A DNA stretch of 64,000 nucleotides. Origin: Allotamlana fucoidanivorans. Its GTDB lineage: Bacteria > Bacteroidota > Bacteroidia > Flavobacteriales > Flavobacteriaceae. The translations under genes were made by a program, and so were the position numbers. Shown here in pieces: positions 26,313-36,334 of this stretch (position 1 is the first letter of the stretch; every line of letters starts with the position of its first letter). Location: assembly GCF_006265225.1 (NCBI RefSeq), contig NZ_VDCS01000002.1:283373-347372 (forward strand), written 5' to 3'. Below the pieces are notes generated by a model. That model saw only the letters and a program-made list of their open reading frames with translations, was not told where the DNA came from and made no database searches.

Positions 26313-29222
26313 TTAAAGCAAAGCTTCTTTTAAAATGGTAACAGGATGTTTTGCTATACGTTGTGTTCCATCTTTAATTTGATGCCTGCAACTGGTTCCA
26401 TTGGCCGCTATGATGGTATTGGCACATGCTTTTCGTACGGCAGGAAACAACGTTTGCTCTCCCACAATCATACTTACTTTATAATGTTCTTTTTCATAAC
26501 CAAAACTTCCAGCCATACCACAGCACCCACTAGGAATAATGGTTACCTTATAGTTTATAGGTAAATTGAGCACGGTAAAACTCGATGCCTGGTTACGCAA
26601 GGCTTTTTGGTAACAATGTCCATGAAACTTTATAGTTCTATCTTCAGACGTAAATTGTTCCGATGTTATATGCCCCAAGGCAATTTCTTCCTGTAAAAAT
26701 TCTTCAATTAAAAATGTGTTTTTAGCAATGGCTTCAACAGCTACCTTATCATCTGCCAATCTTAAATATTCGTCTGTAAACGTTAAAATTGCCGAAGGTT
26801 CAATACCCAATAGAGGTGTTTTTTCTGAAATAATAGTTTTAAATATACCAACATTTTTATTTGCGCAGGCTTTTGCTTGCTTTAAAAGCCCTTTAGATAA
26901 AAATGTTCTACCAGACGCTTCATGGCTTACCATTTTCACTTCATAATTTAGAGCTTCTAATAACTGAATAGCATCAATACCTATTGGCGTGTCTAAATAA
27001 TTTGTAAACTCATCATTAAATAAATAAACGGTTTTTATATACGTTTTTGCTTTAGGTGATGTATTAAACGCTTGATACACTTTTGATAAGCTTTTTGAAG
27101 TTATTAAAGGGAAACTTCTACTAGGCGCTATACCGAACATTTCTTTTATCAATGGCGAGGTAACATTATTAGCAAACATGAAGTTACTGAAGTGTGGAAA
27201 AGTACTTGCTAACTTATTCAATTGGGTATTGTATGCAAATAATTTAGTTCGTATTGAAACCCCATTTGCTTTTTGGTACTGATAGAGAAATTCTGCTTTT
27301 AAACTTGCTACATCTACACTGCTTGGACATTCACTAGAGCAGGCCTTACAGCTCAAACATAAATCAAAAACCTGCTTAAGTTCTTGATGATTGAATTTAT
27401 TTTCCTTTTCTGAATGTGTTAAAAACTCTCGTAAAGCATTAGCTCTTGCTCGCGTAGTGTCCTTTTCATTTCTCGTAGCTCTGTAACTAGGGCACATGGT
27501 TCCGCCAAACTCGGAAAGTTTTCTGCAATCACCAGAACCATTACATTTCTCAGCAGCTCTAAGAATCCCTAAGGAATCTGAAAAATCCAACACCGTTTCA
27601 ATCTCTGGTTCTACTCTATCGGGTTTATAGCGTAAAGCGTCATCCATAGGATGGGCATCCACAATTTTCCCAGGATTAAAAATATTATGCGGATCAAAGC
27701 TATACTTTATCTTCTTAATTATTTGATAATTAGCTTCACCAATCATCAGCGGAATAAATTCAGCCCGCACAATCCCATCGCCATGTTCACCACTCATTGA
27801 CCCCTGATACTTTTTCACTAAATGTGCAATATCGGTTGTTATTTTTCTAAAAAGATGTACATCTTCCCTCTTTTTAAGGTTTAAAATGGGGCGTAAATGG
27901 ATTTCTCCAGCACCAGCATGCGCATAATAAACGGCATTTTGCTCATACCGTTCCATAAGACCGGTAAATTCTGAAATATATTGTGCCAAATCGGGTAATG
28001 CCACAGCAGTATCTTCAATACAAGCTACCCCTTTTTTATCACCAATAATATTCCCCAGTAAGCCCAAACCCGCTTTTCTTAAATCTAAAGCCTTGATGAT
28101 ATCTTTACCTCTTAAAACAGGATAAGCATAACTAAAGCCAGAGTCTTTAATCTCTTCAATGAGTTTATCTGCAAGCGTTTCAACCACTTCCTCTGTATCT
28201 GCTTTAACTTCACACATTAAAATAGCCACAGGATCTCCCTCAATAAAAAATCTATTTTCTTGCTGGGTTTTATTATGTTTTGTACAATCTAAAATGGTTT
28301 TATCCATCATTTCACAGGTGTACAAATTATGTTTCATTACAGGTTGCACGGCCAACAAACATTTTTCAATGCTTTCAAAATGTGCGGCCACCATAATACT
28401 CTCTTTGGGTGGTAGCTTATCTAATTTTAGGGTTATTTGGGTAGTAAATGCAAGCGTTCCTTCACTTCCAGAAAGCAATTCACACATATTAAACGGCGTG
28501 TCTGAATTTGAAAAAATACTTGAGCTAATAAGTTTATCTATAGCATACCCCGTATTTCTTCTATGTATTTCAGGCTTTGGAAAATTTGATAAAATTTGTT
28601 CTTGAACGGCTTTAGACTTTAATTCGTGATAAATTGTCTTATATATTGTCCCTTCTAAATTGGTTTGTTTAGTCTTTTCTAAGAAATCTTCTTCAGATAG
28701 CTTGCCAAAAACAACGGTACTACCATCACTTAAAATAGTACGCATTTCAACAACTTTATCTCTAGTAACTCCGTACTGTATTGAGGTTGTTCCTGATGAA
28801 TTATTCCCTACCATCCCTCCTATCATACAACGATTAGAGGTAGATGTATTAGGAGCAAAAAACAAACCAAATGGTTTCAGGTAATTATTAAGCGCATCTC
28901 TAACCACACCTGGCTGTAGGGTAACGGTTTGTTCTTGCGCATTTAAAGTAATAATATTAGTAAAATACTTTGAAACATCAACTACTATACCCTCACCCAC
29001 ACACTGGCCTGCCAATGATGTTCCTGCGGTTCTGGGAATTAATGACGTATTGTTTGTTTTAGCAAAGTCAATCAACAATTGGATATCGTCTTCATTTTTT
29101 GGATAAGCAACCGCTTGAGGCACTTTTCTATATACAGAAGCATCGGTTGCATATATGGCTTTTGTTAAGGAATCAATATATAATTCTCCTGAAAGTTTTG
29201 ACTGTAAGGCTAGTAAGGACAT
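26313..29222 (-). CDS. FAD-linked oxidase / Fe-S fusion dehydrogenase (D-lactate dehydrogenase-like)
   Basis: 969 residues. The N-terminal half is an FAD-binding PCMH domain (RTAGTSLAGQCVGEGIVVDVS near 60-80; GNNSSGTTSIQYG near 140) with an FAD-oxidase C domain (GEHGDGIVRAEF near 478, NPGKIVD near 517). Next comes a ferredoxin-like region with two cysteine clusters (CNGSGDC...CPSYRAT and CLSCKACSSECPSSVD, about 560-640). It ends with CCG-type domains (GHCYQKALRN and PSGCCGMAGSFGYE). This equals a GlcD-GlcF fusion. Such proteins oxidise D-lactate or another D-2-hydroxyacid and pass electrons to the respiratory chain. All cofactor motifs look intact; the exact substrate is unknown. Confidence 0.92.
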   Translation of the reverse strand: MSLLALQSKLSGELYIDSLTKAIYATDASVYRKVPQAVAYPKNEDDIQLLIDFAKTNNTSLIPRTAGTSLAGQCVGEGIVVDVSKYFTNIITLNAQEQTVTLQPGVVRDALNNYLKPFGLFFAPNTSTSNRCMIGGMVGNNSSGTTSIQYGVTRDKVVEMRTILSDGSTVVFGKLSEEDFLEKTKQTNLEGTIYKTIYHELKSKAVQEQILSNFPKPEIHRRNTGYAIDKLISSSIFSNSDTPFNMCELLSGSEGTLAFTTQITLKLDKLPPKESIMVAAHFESIEKCLLAVQPVMKHNLYTCEMMDKTILDCTKHNKTQQENRFFIEGDPVAILMCEVKADTEEVVETLADKLIEEIKDSGFSYAYPVLRGKDIIKALDLRKAGLGLLGNIIGDKKGVACIEDTAVALPDLAQYISEFTGLMERYEQNAVYYAHAGAGEIHLRPILNLKKREDVHLFRKITTDIAHLVKKYQGSMSGEHGDGIVRAEFIPLMIGEANYQIIKKIKYSFDPHNIFNPGKIVDAHPMDDALRYKPDRVEPEIETVLDFSDSLGILRAAEKCNGSGDCRKLSEFGGTMCPSYRATRNEKDTTRARANALREFLTHSEKENKFNHQELKQVFDLCLSCKACSSECPSSVDVASLKAEFLYQYQKANGVSIRTKLFAYNTQLNKLASTFPHFSNFMFANNVTSPLIKEMFGIAPSRSFPLITSKSLSKVYQAFNTSPKAKTYIKTVYLFNDEFTNYLDTPIGIDAIQLLEALNYEVKMVSHEASGRTFLSKGLLKQAKACANKNVGIFKTIISEKTPLLGIEPSAILTFTDEYLRLADDKVAVEAIAKNTFLIEEFLQEEIALGHITSEQFTSEDRTIKFHGHCYQKALRNQASSFTVLNLPINYKVTIIPSGCCGMAGSFGYEKEHYKVSMIVGEQTLFPAVRKACANTIIAANGTSCRHQIKDGTQRIAKHPVTILKEALL

Positions 29223-29338
29223 CGTTTAAACTTTAATACAAGGATACGTAAAAATCCTATTTATTTTAATGGATTTCATGCCATACTTCCTAAAAAAGAT
29301 TATATTTATCCTAACTAACATTTAAAAAATTCAATCTT

Positions 29339-29764
29339 ATGAAAAAATTAATCGTAGGTATTTTTTTAATATCATCATTTGCTCTGAGCGCTCAGGAAAT
29401 TGGACTTCGGTTTGGGGAAGTGTCTGGTAAAAATAATGTTGCTGTTGATGGTGTATTCCATACAGGAGGCAGTAGAATTCATGCCAATGTATCATTTGGT
29501 GATGGTGTTGGGTTAGATGCCCTTTGGGATCTAATCTACAAACCCTTAGGCGAAGATAAATTTAATTGGTATGTAGGTGTAGGGCCTTCTGCTTACTTTG
29601 GAGATGACTTTTTATTAGGCGCAAGTGGAGAAATTGGACTAGAATATGTTTTTGAGGCTCCTATTTCTATTGGACTAGACTATCGTCCTACTTTTTGGAT
29701 TGTTGAAGATACAGATATGGATTGGGGAGGTTTTGGTTTAAATATTAGATATAGATTTAACTAA
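29339..29764 (+). CDS. Small outer-membrane beta-barrel protein
   Basis: 141 residues with a signal peptide ending at ALSAQ (about 19). The mature part has about eight short amphipathic strands, with FNWYVGVGPSAYFGDDF and a C-terminal strand ending RYRFN. It shares with the protein at 31509 the pattern FNWYxGxGxxxxxxxDxFxxxAxGxIGxEYxFxxPxxxxLDxRP, so the two are distant paralogues. Function unknown; a structural or stress-related barrel is possible. A terminator follows at 29791. Confidence 0.82.
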   Translation: MKKLIVGIFLISSFALSAQEIGLRFGEVSGKNNVAVDGVFHTGGSRIHANVSFGDGVGLDALWDLIYKPLGEDKFNWYVGVGPSAYFGDDFLLGASGEIGLEYVFEAPISIGLDYRPTFWIVEDTDMDWGGFGLNIRYRFN

Positions 29765-29790
29765 AATAACTTCACTAGTAAATTTTTCAT

Positions 29791-29819
29791 AAAGGCCCCT
29801 TAATTAGAGGGCTTTTTTT
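29791..29819 (+). terminator. Rho-independent terminator
   Basis: AAAGGCCC and GGGCTTTT form an 8-bp stem with one G-T pair and a ~10-nt loop, and the right arm runs into a seven-T tail. It ends the small barrel gene at 29339-29764. Confidence 0.75.
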
Positions 29820-29874
29820 ATGTTTGAGATAATCTATTCTTTTTATATTACAGGTTATAACTAAAACCAATGAT

Positions 29875-31329
29875 ATGATACGTTCTTTTTCTATTTGGGT
29901 ATTGATTACTATAATGTTCTTTAGTTGTCAATTTAATCAAAAAAAGAGCGTAGAAAACCATGATTTATTTCAAAAAAGCACAATTTCAAAACCTATTTCA
30001 TTTGATTTGGATGCCATAAAAACAAGAGACACCCTAAGAGCCATCGTTTTAAGTGGTCCCACCAGTTTTTTTGTTTACAAAGGCGAAAGCATGGGTTTTG
30101 AGTATGACCTTCTTCAACAATTAGCTAAAGAATTGAACCTAAGTTTAGAAATTATAGTGGCTCCTAATTTTAATGTTTTGGGAGAATGGTTAAATAGCGG
30201 AAAAGGCGATATTGTAGCGCATAATTTCACACCCACCAAAACAAGAAAAGAAAAGTTCACGTTTACAAATTACCTATATCTTACCAAACAAGTTCTTGTG
30301 CAACGTAAACCTGATAACTGGCGGAACTTAAAACTACATCAAATTGAAAATATGCTAATAACGGACGCCATTGATCTGATTGGTGACACGGTAAACGTAC
30401 GTAAATATTCTTCCTATAAAATGCGTTTAGAAAATTTTATGGAAGAAACAGGTGGTCATATTCACATCAATGAAGTTGATGCTACGCTTACCACAGATGA
30501 GTTAATCGGCATGGTGGCAGCAGGAGATCTTAAATATACCATAGCCGATAACACCATAGCTGAAATGCATGCCATTTATTTTAAAAATATTGATGTTTCT
30601 ACCCCCATAAGTCTGTCTCAAAAAGCATCATGGGTTATACGACGAAACGCACCTCAACTTCAAAAGGCTTTAAATACATGGATACAAAAACTTAGGAAAA
30701 CTACAGATTATTATGTTATTTATAATCGCTATTTTCAAAATAGTAGAATTATAAAAAAGCATGTAAACAGTGATTATTATTTAACGAAAACCAAGCAATT
30801 AAGTCCGTATGATGATTTAATAAAAAAGTATTCTGAAAACTTACCTTGGGATTGGGTTATGCTGGCCAGTCAGATATTTCAAGAATCAAGATTTGATCCG
30901 AAGGCACAAAGTTGGGCAAAAGCACAAGGTTTAATGCAAATTATGCCTAGTACAGCTAGAGAATTAGGAATTGAAGATACCTCTCACCCCGAAGAAAGTA
31001 TAAAAGCAGGCACTTTTTATCTATTAAAGCTTTGGAACAAATGGGATACTGTTGAAGATTTTGACACCAGACTAAAGTATACTTTAGCTAGTTATAATGC
31101 GGGGTTAAACCATTTAAAAGATGCAGTAACCCTAACAAAAGCGGAAGGATTAGACCCCAACCATTGGCAAAATATTGAAGCATCTTTATTAAAATTAACC
31201 TACCGAAAATATTTCTCAAGAAAGGATATAAAATATGGATATATTCATGGTATTGAGCCTGTAAATTATGTCAAAGAAATTTTTGAACGCTACAATTTAT
31301 ATATACAACTTCTTGACACTGCTGAATAA
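29875..31329 (+). CDS. mltF: MltF-like membrane-bound lytic transglycosylase
   Basis: 484 residues with a lipoprotein signal (MFFSC, Cys19). Residues about 45-285 form a periplasmic substrate-binding-protein fold (SBP_bac_3: GESMGFEYDLLQQLAKEL, EWLNSGKGDIVAHNFTPT). Residues about 300-440 are a family 1 lytic transglycosylase: E337 in IFQESRFDPKAQS is the expected catalytic acid, followed by GLMQIMPSTARELGI and LASYNAGLNHL. MltF cleaves glycan strands of peptidoglycan to 1,6-anhydro ends, and the N-terminal lobe modulates it. It lies between two small barrel genes. Domain order and catalytic residues are complete. Confidence 0.92.
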   Translation: MIRSFSIWVLITIMFFSCQFNQKKSVENHDLFQKSTISKPISFDLDAIKTRDTLRAIVLSGPTSFFVYKGESMGFEYDLLQQLAKELNLSLEIIVAPNFNVLGEWLNSGKGDIVAHNFTPTKTRKEKFTFTNYLYLTKQVLVQRKPDNWRNLKLHQIENMLITDAIDLIGDTVNVRKYSSYKMRLENFMEETGGHIHINEVDATLTTDELIGMVAAGDLKYTIADNTIAEMHAIYFKNIDVSTPISLSQKASWVIRRNAPQLQKALNTWIQKLRKTTDYYVIYNRYFQNSRIIKKHVNSDYYLTKTKQLSPYDDLIKKYSENLPWDWVMLASQIFQESRFDPKAQSWAKAQGLMQIMPSTARELGIEDTSHPEESIKAGTFYLLKLWNKWDTVEDFDTRLKYTLASYNAGLNHLKDAVTLTKAEGLDPNHWQNIEASLLKLTYRKYFSRKDIKYGYIHGIEPVNYVKEIFERYNLYIQLLDTAE

Positions 31330-31419
31330 AAAACACACCTATTTATTAGCCATCTATAGGACCTCTAAATTCATATAAAAAGAATATATTTTCTATTTAG
31401 ATTTATTAAGGTTTCACCT

Positions 31420-31427
31420 TACATTTG
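31420..31427 (+). promoter_or_regulatory. -7-like element upstream of barrel gene
   Basis: TACATTTG matches TAnnTTTG and lies 81 bp before the ATG at 31509. There is no clear TTG at the expected -33 distance. Confidence 0.25.
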
Positions 31428-31508
31428 TTGCCTTACAAATATACACCCCACGATCTAAACTCTTGTTTATATCGTATAAATTAATAGGAAACTTAAAAAA
31501 ACAACTTT

Positions 31509-32000
31509 ATGAAAAAATTATTTGTTTTATCATTAATCGTATTTGGATTTACCCTTACAACGAATGCTCAAGAAATTTCAAAAAATGCTTTAGGACTCAG
31601 ACTAGGAGATAGTGATGGTTTTGGAGCCGAAGTATCATGGCAGCATGCATTGGGTGGCAATAATAGGTTAGAAGTTGATTTAGGATGGAGAGATAGTAGA
31701 AATTACGACGGTTTCAAACTAACAGGCCTATACCAATGGGTATGGCTTCTAGATGGAAACTTTAACTGGTATGCTGGTGCTGGTGGAGGTTTAGGATCTT
31801 ATAGTTTTGAAGACAAATTTGGTTATAGATCTTCTGACACTTTCGTTTTTCTTGCTGGTGATATAGGAATTGAGTACAATTTTAACATCCCTCTTCTGTT
31901 ATCTTTAGACTTCAGACCAGAAATTGGTTTTGGAGACGAAACATACAATAACAATGATTTAGATTTTGATATTGCGTTAGGTATTCGATTCCAGTTCTAA
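31509..32000 (+). CDS. Small outer-membrane beta-barrel protein
   Basis: 163 residues, signal peptide ending TTNAQ (about 20). The mature part is glycine- and aromatic-rich with regular amphipathic strands (EVSWQHALGGNNRLEVDLGWR, FNWYAGAGGGLGSYSF) and ends in the outer-membrane signature ALGIRFQF. Proteins of this pattern are common in flavobacteria and have no assigned function. It is a distant paralogue of the protein at 29339. A strong bidirectional terminator at 32025 separates it from bshA. Confidence 0.85.
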   Translation: MKKLFVLSLIVFGFTLTTNAQEISKNALGLRLGDSDGFGAEVSWQHALGGNNRLEVDLGWRDSRNYDGFKLTGLYQWVWLLDGNFNWYAGAGGGLGSYSFEDKFGYRSSDTFVFLAGDIGIEYNFNIPLLLSLDFRPEIGFGDETYNNNDLDFDIALGIRFQF

Positions 32001-32024
32001 AAAAAATTCAATGTATTTTTTAAT

Positions 32025-32055
32025 AATAGGCCTGCAATGGTATTGCAGGCCTATT
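32025..32055. terminator. Bidirectional terminator between convergent genes
   Basis: A perfect 14-bp inverted repeat (32025-32038 with 32042-32055, core AGGCCTGCAAT / ATTGCAGGCCT) with a 3-nt loop is flanked by T runs to the right and A/T-rich DNA to the left. It can stop both the barrel gene and bshA. Confidence 0.85.
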
Positions 32056-32084
32056 TATTTTTAAACGGTTATGTGTTTATCTTC

Positions 32085-33224
32085 TTAAATGACCAAACAC
32101 TTGGCCAATGTATCTTCATAAATGGCTTCATACTGTGGCACTATAGTGTGTAAATCAAATTTTTTAGATTGCTTAATGGCATTAGCTTTAAACATTTTTA
32201 AGCGGTTTTCATCACTTAAAATATACAATGCATTTTTTGTCATATCGTCAACATCACCTACATTACTTAAAAAGCCCGACATCCCATGAACGTTAACTTC
32301 TGGAATCCCTCCTGTATTACTAGAAATTACTGGTACACCAGAGGCCATGGCTTCTAACGCTGCTAAGCCAAAACTCTCTGTCTGTGAGGGTAATAAAAAC
32401 AAATCACTAAAACATAAAATTTTATCAATTTCATTACTTTTTCCAAAGAAAACCACCTTATCTAAAATGCCTAATTCCTGACAGCGAAGTTCTACTTTTT
32501 CTTTCTCGGGGCCTTCGCCTATAAACATCAGTTTAGCGGGCATTTCTTTCTGAATGCTATAAAAAACACTAATCACATCCTGAACACGTTTTACTGGCCG
32601 TAAATTACTTATATGCGTAATAATTTTTTCGTCATCTTTCGCCATCATGCCTCTTTGGCAATCTGTAAACCCTTGTCCGTTATGTTTTTCTAAATCTATA
32701 AAATTAGGAACAACATATATATCATTTTTAATATCAAACAAACGTAATGTATCATCCTTTAAACTTTGAGAAACGGCAGTTACAGCATCTGATTTATTAA
32801 TACTAAAGGTTACCGCTGGCTTATAAAAAGGGTGGCTGCCTACCAAAGTGATATCTGTACCATGTAAAGTGGTTACTATTGGGACATAAATACCTTCTTC
32901 TTGTAACATCTTCTTGGCCATGTATGCGGCGTAGGCATGTGGGATAGCATAATGCACATGTAAAATGTCTATTTGATGGAGTTTTACCATGTCAACCAAC
33001 TTACTAGATAATGCTAACTCATAAGGTTGATAATGAAACAACGGATATTCTGGAACATTCACCTCATGATAGTGTACATTATGACTAATTAACTCTAACC
33101 TAACAGGTTGGCTATACGTAATAAAATGAATCTCATGACCACGTTTAGACAGTTCTAAACCTAATTCTGTTGCCACAACACCACTACCTCCAAACGTTGG
33201 ATAACAAACTATTCCTATTTTCAT
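32085..33224 (-). CDS. bshA: N-acetyl-alpha-D-glucosaminyl L-malate synthase BshA
   Basis: 379 residues, a GT4 glycosyltransferase. The N-terminus MKIGIVCYPTFGGSGVVATELG is the hallmark of BshA; later blocks are HVHYAIPHA, TTLHGTDITLVG, VPNFIDLEKH and the nucleotide-sugar region SQTESFGLAALEAMASGVPVISSN. The enzyme joins GlcNAc from UDP-GlcNAc to L-malate, the first step of bacillithiol synthesis, in the cytoplasm. It lies 75 bp after the GH3/beta-lactamase gene on the same strand, a common neighbourhood in flavobacteria as I recall it. The rest of the pathway (bshB, bshC) is not in the window. Confidence 0.96.
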   Translation of the reverse strand: MKIGIVCYPTFGGSGVVATELGLELSKRGHEIHFITYSQPVRLELISHNVHYHEVNVPEYPLFHYQPYELALSSKLVDMVKLHQIDILHVHYAIPHAYAAYMAKKMLQEEGIYVPIVTTLHGTDITLVGSHPFYKPAVTFSINKSDAVTAVSQSLKDDTLRLFDIKNDIYVVPNFIDLEKHNGQGFTDCQRGMMAKDDEKIITHISNLRPVKRVQDVISVFYSIQKEMPAKLMFIGEGPEKEKVELRCQELGILDKVVFFGKSNEIDKILCFSDLFLLPSQTESFGLAALEAMASGVPVISSNTGGIPEVNVHGMSGFLSNVGDVDDMTKNALYILSDENRLKMFKANAIKQSKKFDLHTIVPQYEAIYEDTLAKCLVI

Positions 33225-33299
33225 TATTATGCTTTTGTATGATATCTTAATAAGTCAATAATTCGTCTTAAAAACTTACAGTAACATCCATTAATTTTT

Positions 33300-36218
33300 T
33301 TAATCAACTATGGCTTCATAGATAAACCGTTGAATTTCAGTTCTAATATTTTCTCTTAATAATAAGTTTTTACCTGCTCTTGGATAGGTTCTATTTGCCA
33401 AAAACACATAAACAATTTCTTCTTCTGGATCGGCCCATGCATAAGTTCCTGTAAATCCTGAATGCCCAAAACTTGTCATTGAGATGCAGCCACAGGTAGG
33501 ACCATCATCCTCTAGTTGTGGTTTATCAAAACCGACACCTCTTCTATTGTCTTCACTACAAAAATAGCAGGTATTAAATTTATCAATGGTCTCTGGTTTT
33601 AAAAATCGCTTACCCCCATAATATCCTTTTTGTAAATACATTTGCATAATTTTTGCCACATCATTAGCATTACTAAAAACACCTGCATGACCACCAATAC
33701 CATTTTGCATAGCTGCCCCCATATCATGTACATACCCATGTACTTTTTGATATCTGTAATAGTCATCAATCTCTGTAGGTACAATTTTTTTACTGCTTAT
33801 TTTATGATACGGATTATACATGGTATAATTTGCCCCTAAGGGTTCATAAAAATGTGCCTCCGTTAATTGCTCTAACGTTCTGTCATAGTGGTACTCAATA
33901 AACTCTTTTAAAATATAATAAGGAAAATCACTGTAACGGTATTTTAATCGGTCTAGCAACTCAGACTCTCTAATTATTTTTGGGATAGAATCCTGATAGT
34001 CTGTTCTTAAAAATAGATTTTTTGATACTTCAATATTAAACTCTGCACTGCGCTTTGCTCTGTAATATTTAGGACTTGGTTTTTTAGTTTCTAAATCAAG
34101 AGTATTGTAATAAAATGGTTCCCAAGGTCTTAACCGCGCATAATGAGACAACATGGCTTTTAATGTAATATTTTCTTTATTTGATCCCTTATATTCTGGT
34201 AAAATTTCAGATAATTTGGTATCTAAACTCACAACACCTTGCTCTTCAAGTTCCATAAGTAAGGGTAAGGTGGCCAATATTTTCGTTAACGACGCAACGT
34301 CATAAATATCATCAAAACCTATTTTTTCTTTGCCTTCATACGTGTGTTTTCCAAAATTTTTGTTGTAAATCACTTTTCCTTTTCTGGCAATCAATAGTTG
34401 AACACCTGGAGTCATTTCATTTTTAATCGCATAATTTACAAGAGAATCTACTTTTTTTAACTTCTCTGAACTCATTCCAACGCGCTCAGGAATAGTATAA
34501 CTAAGACGTTTTAATTCATTGGTATAAATTCCTGAAAACTTTGTAAAATAATCGCCCACTGAAACTGGCAAATGCCCTTTTGAAGGTAAGGCTCCAAAAA
34601 GAATTTGAGCAGATTTTTCTTGTGCTGTTTTACTATTTTGATAACTAACTACAATGCTTTCAATATTATCAATACGCTTTAAATCCGACAAGGCATAGGG
34701 TTTTACAAAAACGTTAAGTATCACCTTATGGGTTTCTGCAATACTATCAATCCATTCTAGCTGTTCTTCAGAGAACTCATAAGCTTTCCATGGATTAGCG
34801 TTTGAACGGTGAAAACCAATAATTACCGTGTTATATACTTGTAATTTATTTTTTAAGTCCTCCAGAGAGTCGCCTTGTAAAGCATGAACCTTCCCGAATT
34901 TTTTCAATGCATTAAAAAATGGTATACCTGAATCATCTCCAAGCTCAATATAGGCTATTGTTTTTGTCTCTAGGTCTCTCAACGGCAGTAGATCCCCTTC
35001 ATTTTTAACTATGGTAATGGCATTTTCAAATAATTCCTCATTAAGCACATCATCTTTTAAACGGTTAAGATCTTTTGATAAATCAGCAATAGCAACTGGT
35101 TTATAGTTATGTAAGCCTACTTTATATTTGGCCTGAAGAATCTTTTTTACAGAGTATGCCAACCTACTTTCACTGATATCCCCTTTTTTATAGGCTTCAA
35201 TAATTTTTGAGGTACCAATACCAACATCTTCAGACATAAGCATAACATCATTACCCGCTTTAAATGCCGCTAAATCTATATCGCTCGTTTCATCAAAATC
35301 TGCAGCACCTTTCATGGTCAAGGCATCGGTAAAAATTAACCCTTGAAAACCTAATTGGTTCTTTAAAATATCGGTCACTATGTGGTGTGATAATGACGAT
35401 GGAGAATTTTCCTTAGCTTCTAAACTCGGTACATTTAAATGAGCCACCATAACACTGGATAAACCAGCTTTTATGAGCTGTTTGTATGGATATAATTCTA
35501 CTGAATCAATCCGCTTTTCATCAAAATGTATTGTTGGTAAGGTTTTGTGCGAATCTTGATCTGTATCACCATGCCCCGGAAAATGTTTCGCGTTTGCCAA
35601 AACACCACTGCCTTGCATGCCTTTCATAAAAGCTAGTGCCTTCTGCGTAACGTCATCACGACTTTCTCCAAAAGATCTATTACCTATAATTGGGTTTTTA
35701 GGATTCGTATTTATATCTACTACGGGTGCAAAATTAAAATGTACCCCTAAACGTTTGCAGTGCTCACCTATTTGTTTCCCTGTTTGTTCTACTAATTTAT
35801 TATCCTTTATCGCCCCTAAAGTCATATTCCACGGAAAGGCATAGGTTGAATCAAGTCTCATGCTCAATCCCCATTCAGCATCCATACCAATAAGCATTGG
35901 TAACTTAGATAAGGCTTGTAATTCATTATTCAATTTAGCCTGACGGTATGGTCCTCCATTGGAATAAATAATCCCACCTATATGATGCTCCTTTATGCCT
36001 TTAACAACTTTTATCTTGGATTGAGCATCTAGATTTGACATGACCTGAACCATGTATAACTGCCCTACTTTCTCCTTTAAAGACATGCTATTGTAAACAC
36101 TATCTACCCATTTCTCTTGAGCAGCAACATCTTTTGATAGCAAAGGATTTATGTTTTTTTGACTGAAACTTAAAACAGTACAAAGCAGGCTTAAAATTGA
36201 TATATAGATATGGCGCAT
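33300..36218 (-). CDS. GH3 (NagZ-type) N-acetylglucosaminidase fused to a beta-lactamase/esterase domain
   Basis: 972 residues, with a signal peptide ending near LSFSQ (about 20). The GH3 catalytic domain covers about 30-360, with the NagZ-type acid/base loop KHFPGHGDTDQDSH (K211 to H224) and the nucleophile region FTDALTMKGAA. A GH3 C-terminal domain follows (about 380-560). The last ~390 residues are a class C beta-lactamase / D-Ala peptidase fold with S643 in the SxxK motif SLTK, and a later HSGFTG. The presence of the DSH loop suggests hexosaminidase action on peptidoglycan fragments, while the serine hydrolase part may act on the peptide or an acyl group. It is exported, unlike the cytoplasmic NagZ of enterobacteria. 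Confidence 0.93.
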   Translation of the reverse strand: MRHIYISILSLLCTVLSFSQKNINPLLSKDVAAQEKWVDSVYNSMSLKEKVGQLYMVQVMSNLDAQSKIKVVKGIKEHHIGGIIYSNGGPYRQAKLNNELQALSKLPMLIGMDAEWGLSMRLDSTYAFPWNMTLGAIKDNKLVEQTGKQIGEHCKRLGVHFNFAPVVDINTNPKNPIIGNRSFGESRDDVTQKALAFMKGMQGSGVLANAKHFPGHGDTDQDSHKTLPTIHFDEKRIDSVELYPYKQLIKAGLSSVMVAHLNVPSLEAKENSPSSLSHHIVTDILKNQLGFQGLIFTDALTMKGAADFDETSDIDLAAFKAGNDVMLMSEDVGIGTSKIIEAYKKGDISESRLAYSVKKILQAKYKVGLHNYKPVAIADLSKDLNRLKDDVLNEELFENAITIVKNEGDLLPLRDLETKTIAYIELGDDSGIPFFNALKKFGKVHALQGDSLEDLKNKLQVYNTVIIGFHRSNANPWKAYEFSEEQLEWIDSIAETHKVILNVFVKPYALSDLKRIDNIESIVVSYQNSKTAQEKSAQILFGALPSKGHLPVSVGDYFTKFSGIYTNELKRLSYTIPERVGMSSEKLKKVDSLVNYAIKNEMTPGVQLLIARKGKVIYNKNFGKHTYEGKEKIGFDDIYDVASLTKILATLPLLMELEEQGVVSLDTKLSEILPEYKGSNKENITLKAMLSHYARLRPWEPFYYNTLDLETKKPSPKYYRAKRSAEFNIEVSKNLFLRTDYQDSIPKIIRESELLDRLKYRYSDFPYYILKEFIEYHYDRTLEQLTEAHFYEPLGANYTMYNPYHKISSKKIVPTEIDDYYRYQKVHGYVHDMGAAMQNGIGGHAGVFSNANDVAKIMQMYLQKGYYGGKRFLKPETIDKFNTCYFCSEDNRRGVGFDKPQLEDDGPTCGCISMTSFGHSGFTGTYAWADPEEEIVYVFLANRTYPRAGKNLLLRENIRTEIQRFIYEAIVD

Positions 36219-36334
36219 ATGGATTAATTATAAGGTTTTAATAGCTAAGAAACACTAATAATCATGCCAAAATAACACTTTTTAAAAGAAGATAAAAAGT
36301 CTTTAAGATAGATTTATATTTAAATAGGATATCG

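Noticed and set aside
28159..28605. 148-residue open frame on the plus strand
   Set aside because: It is antisense inside the well-supported FAD/Fe-S dehydrogenase gene and shows no domain or signal features.
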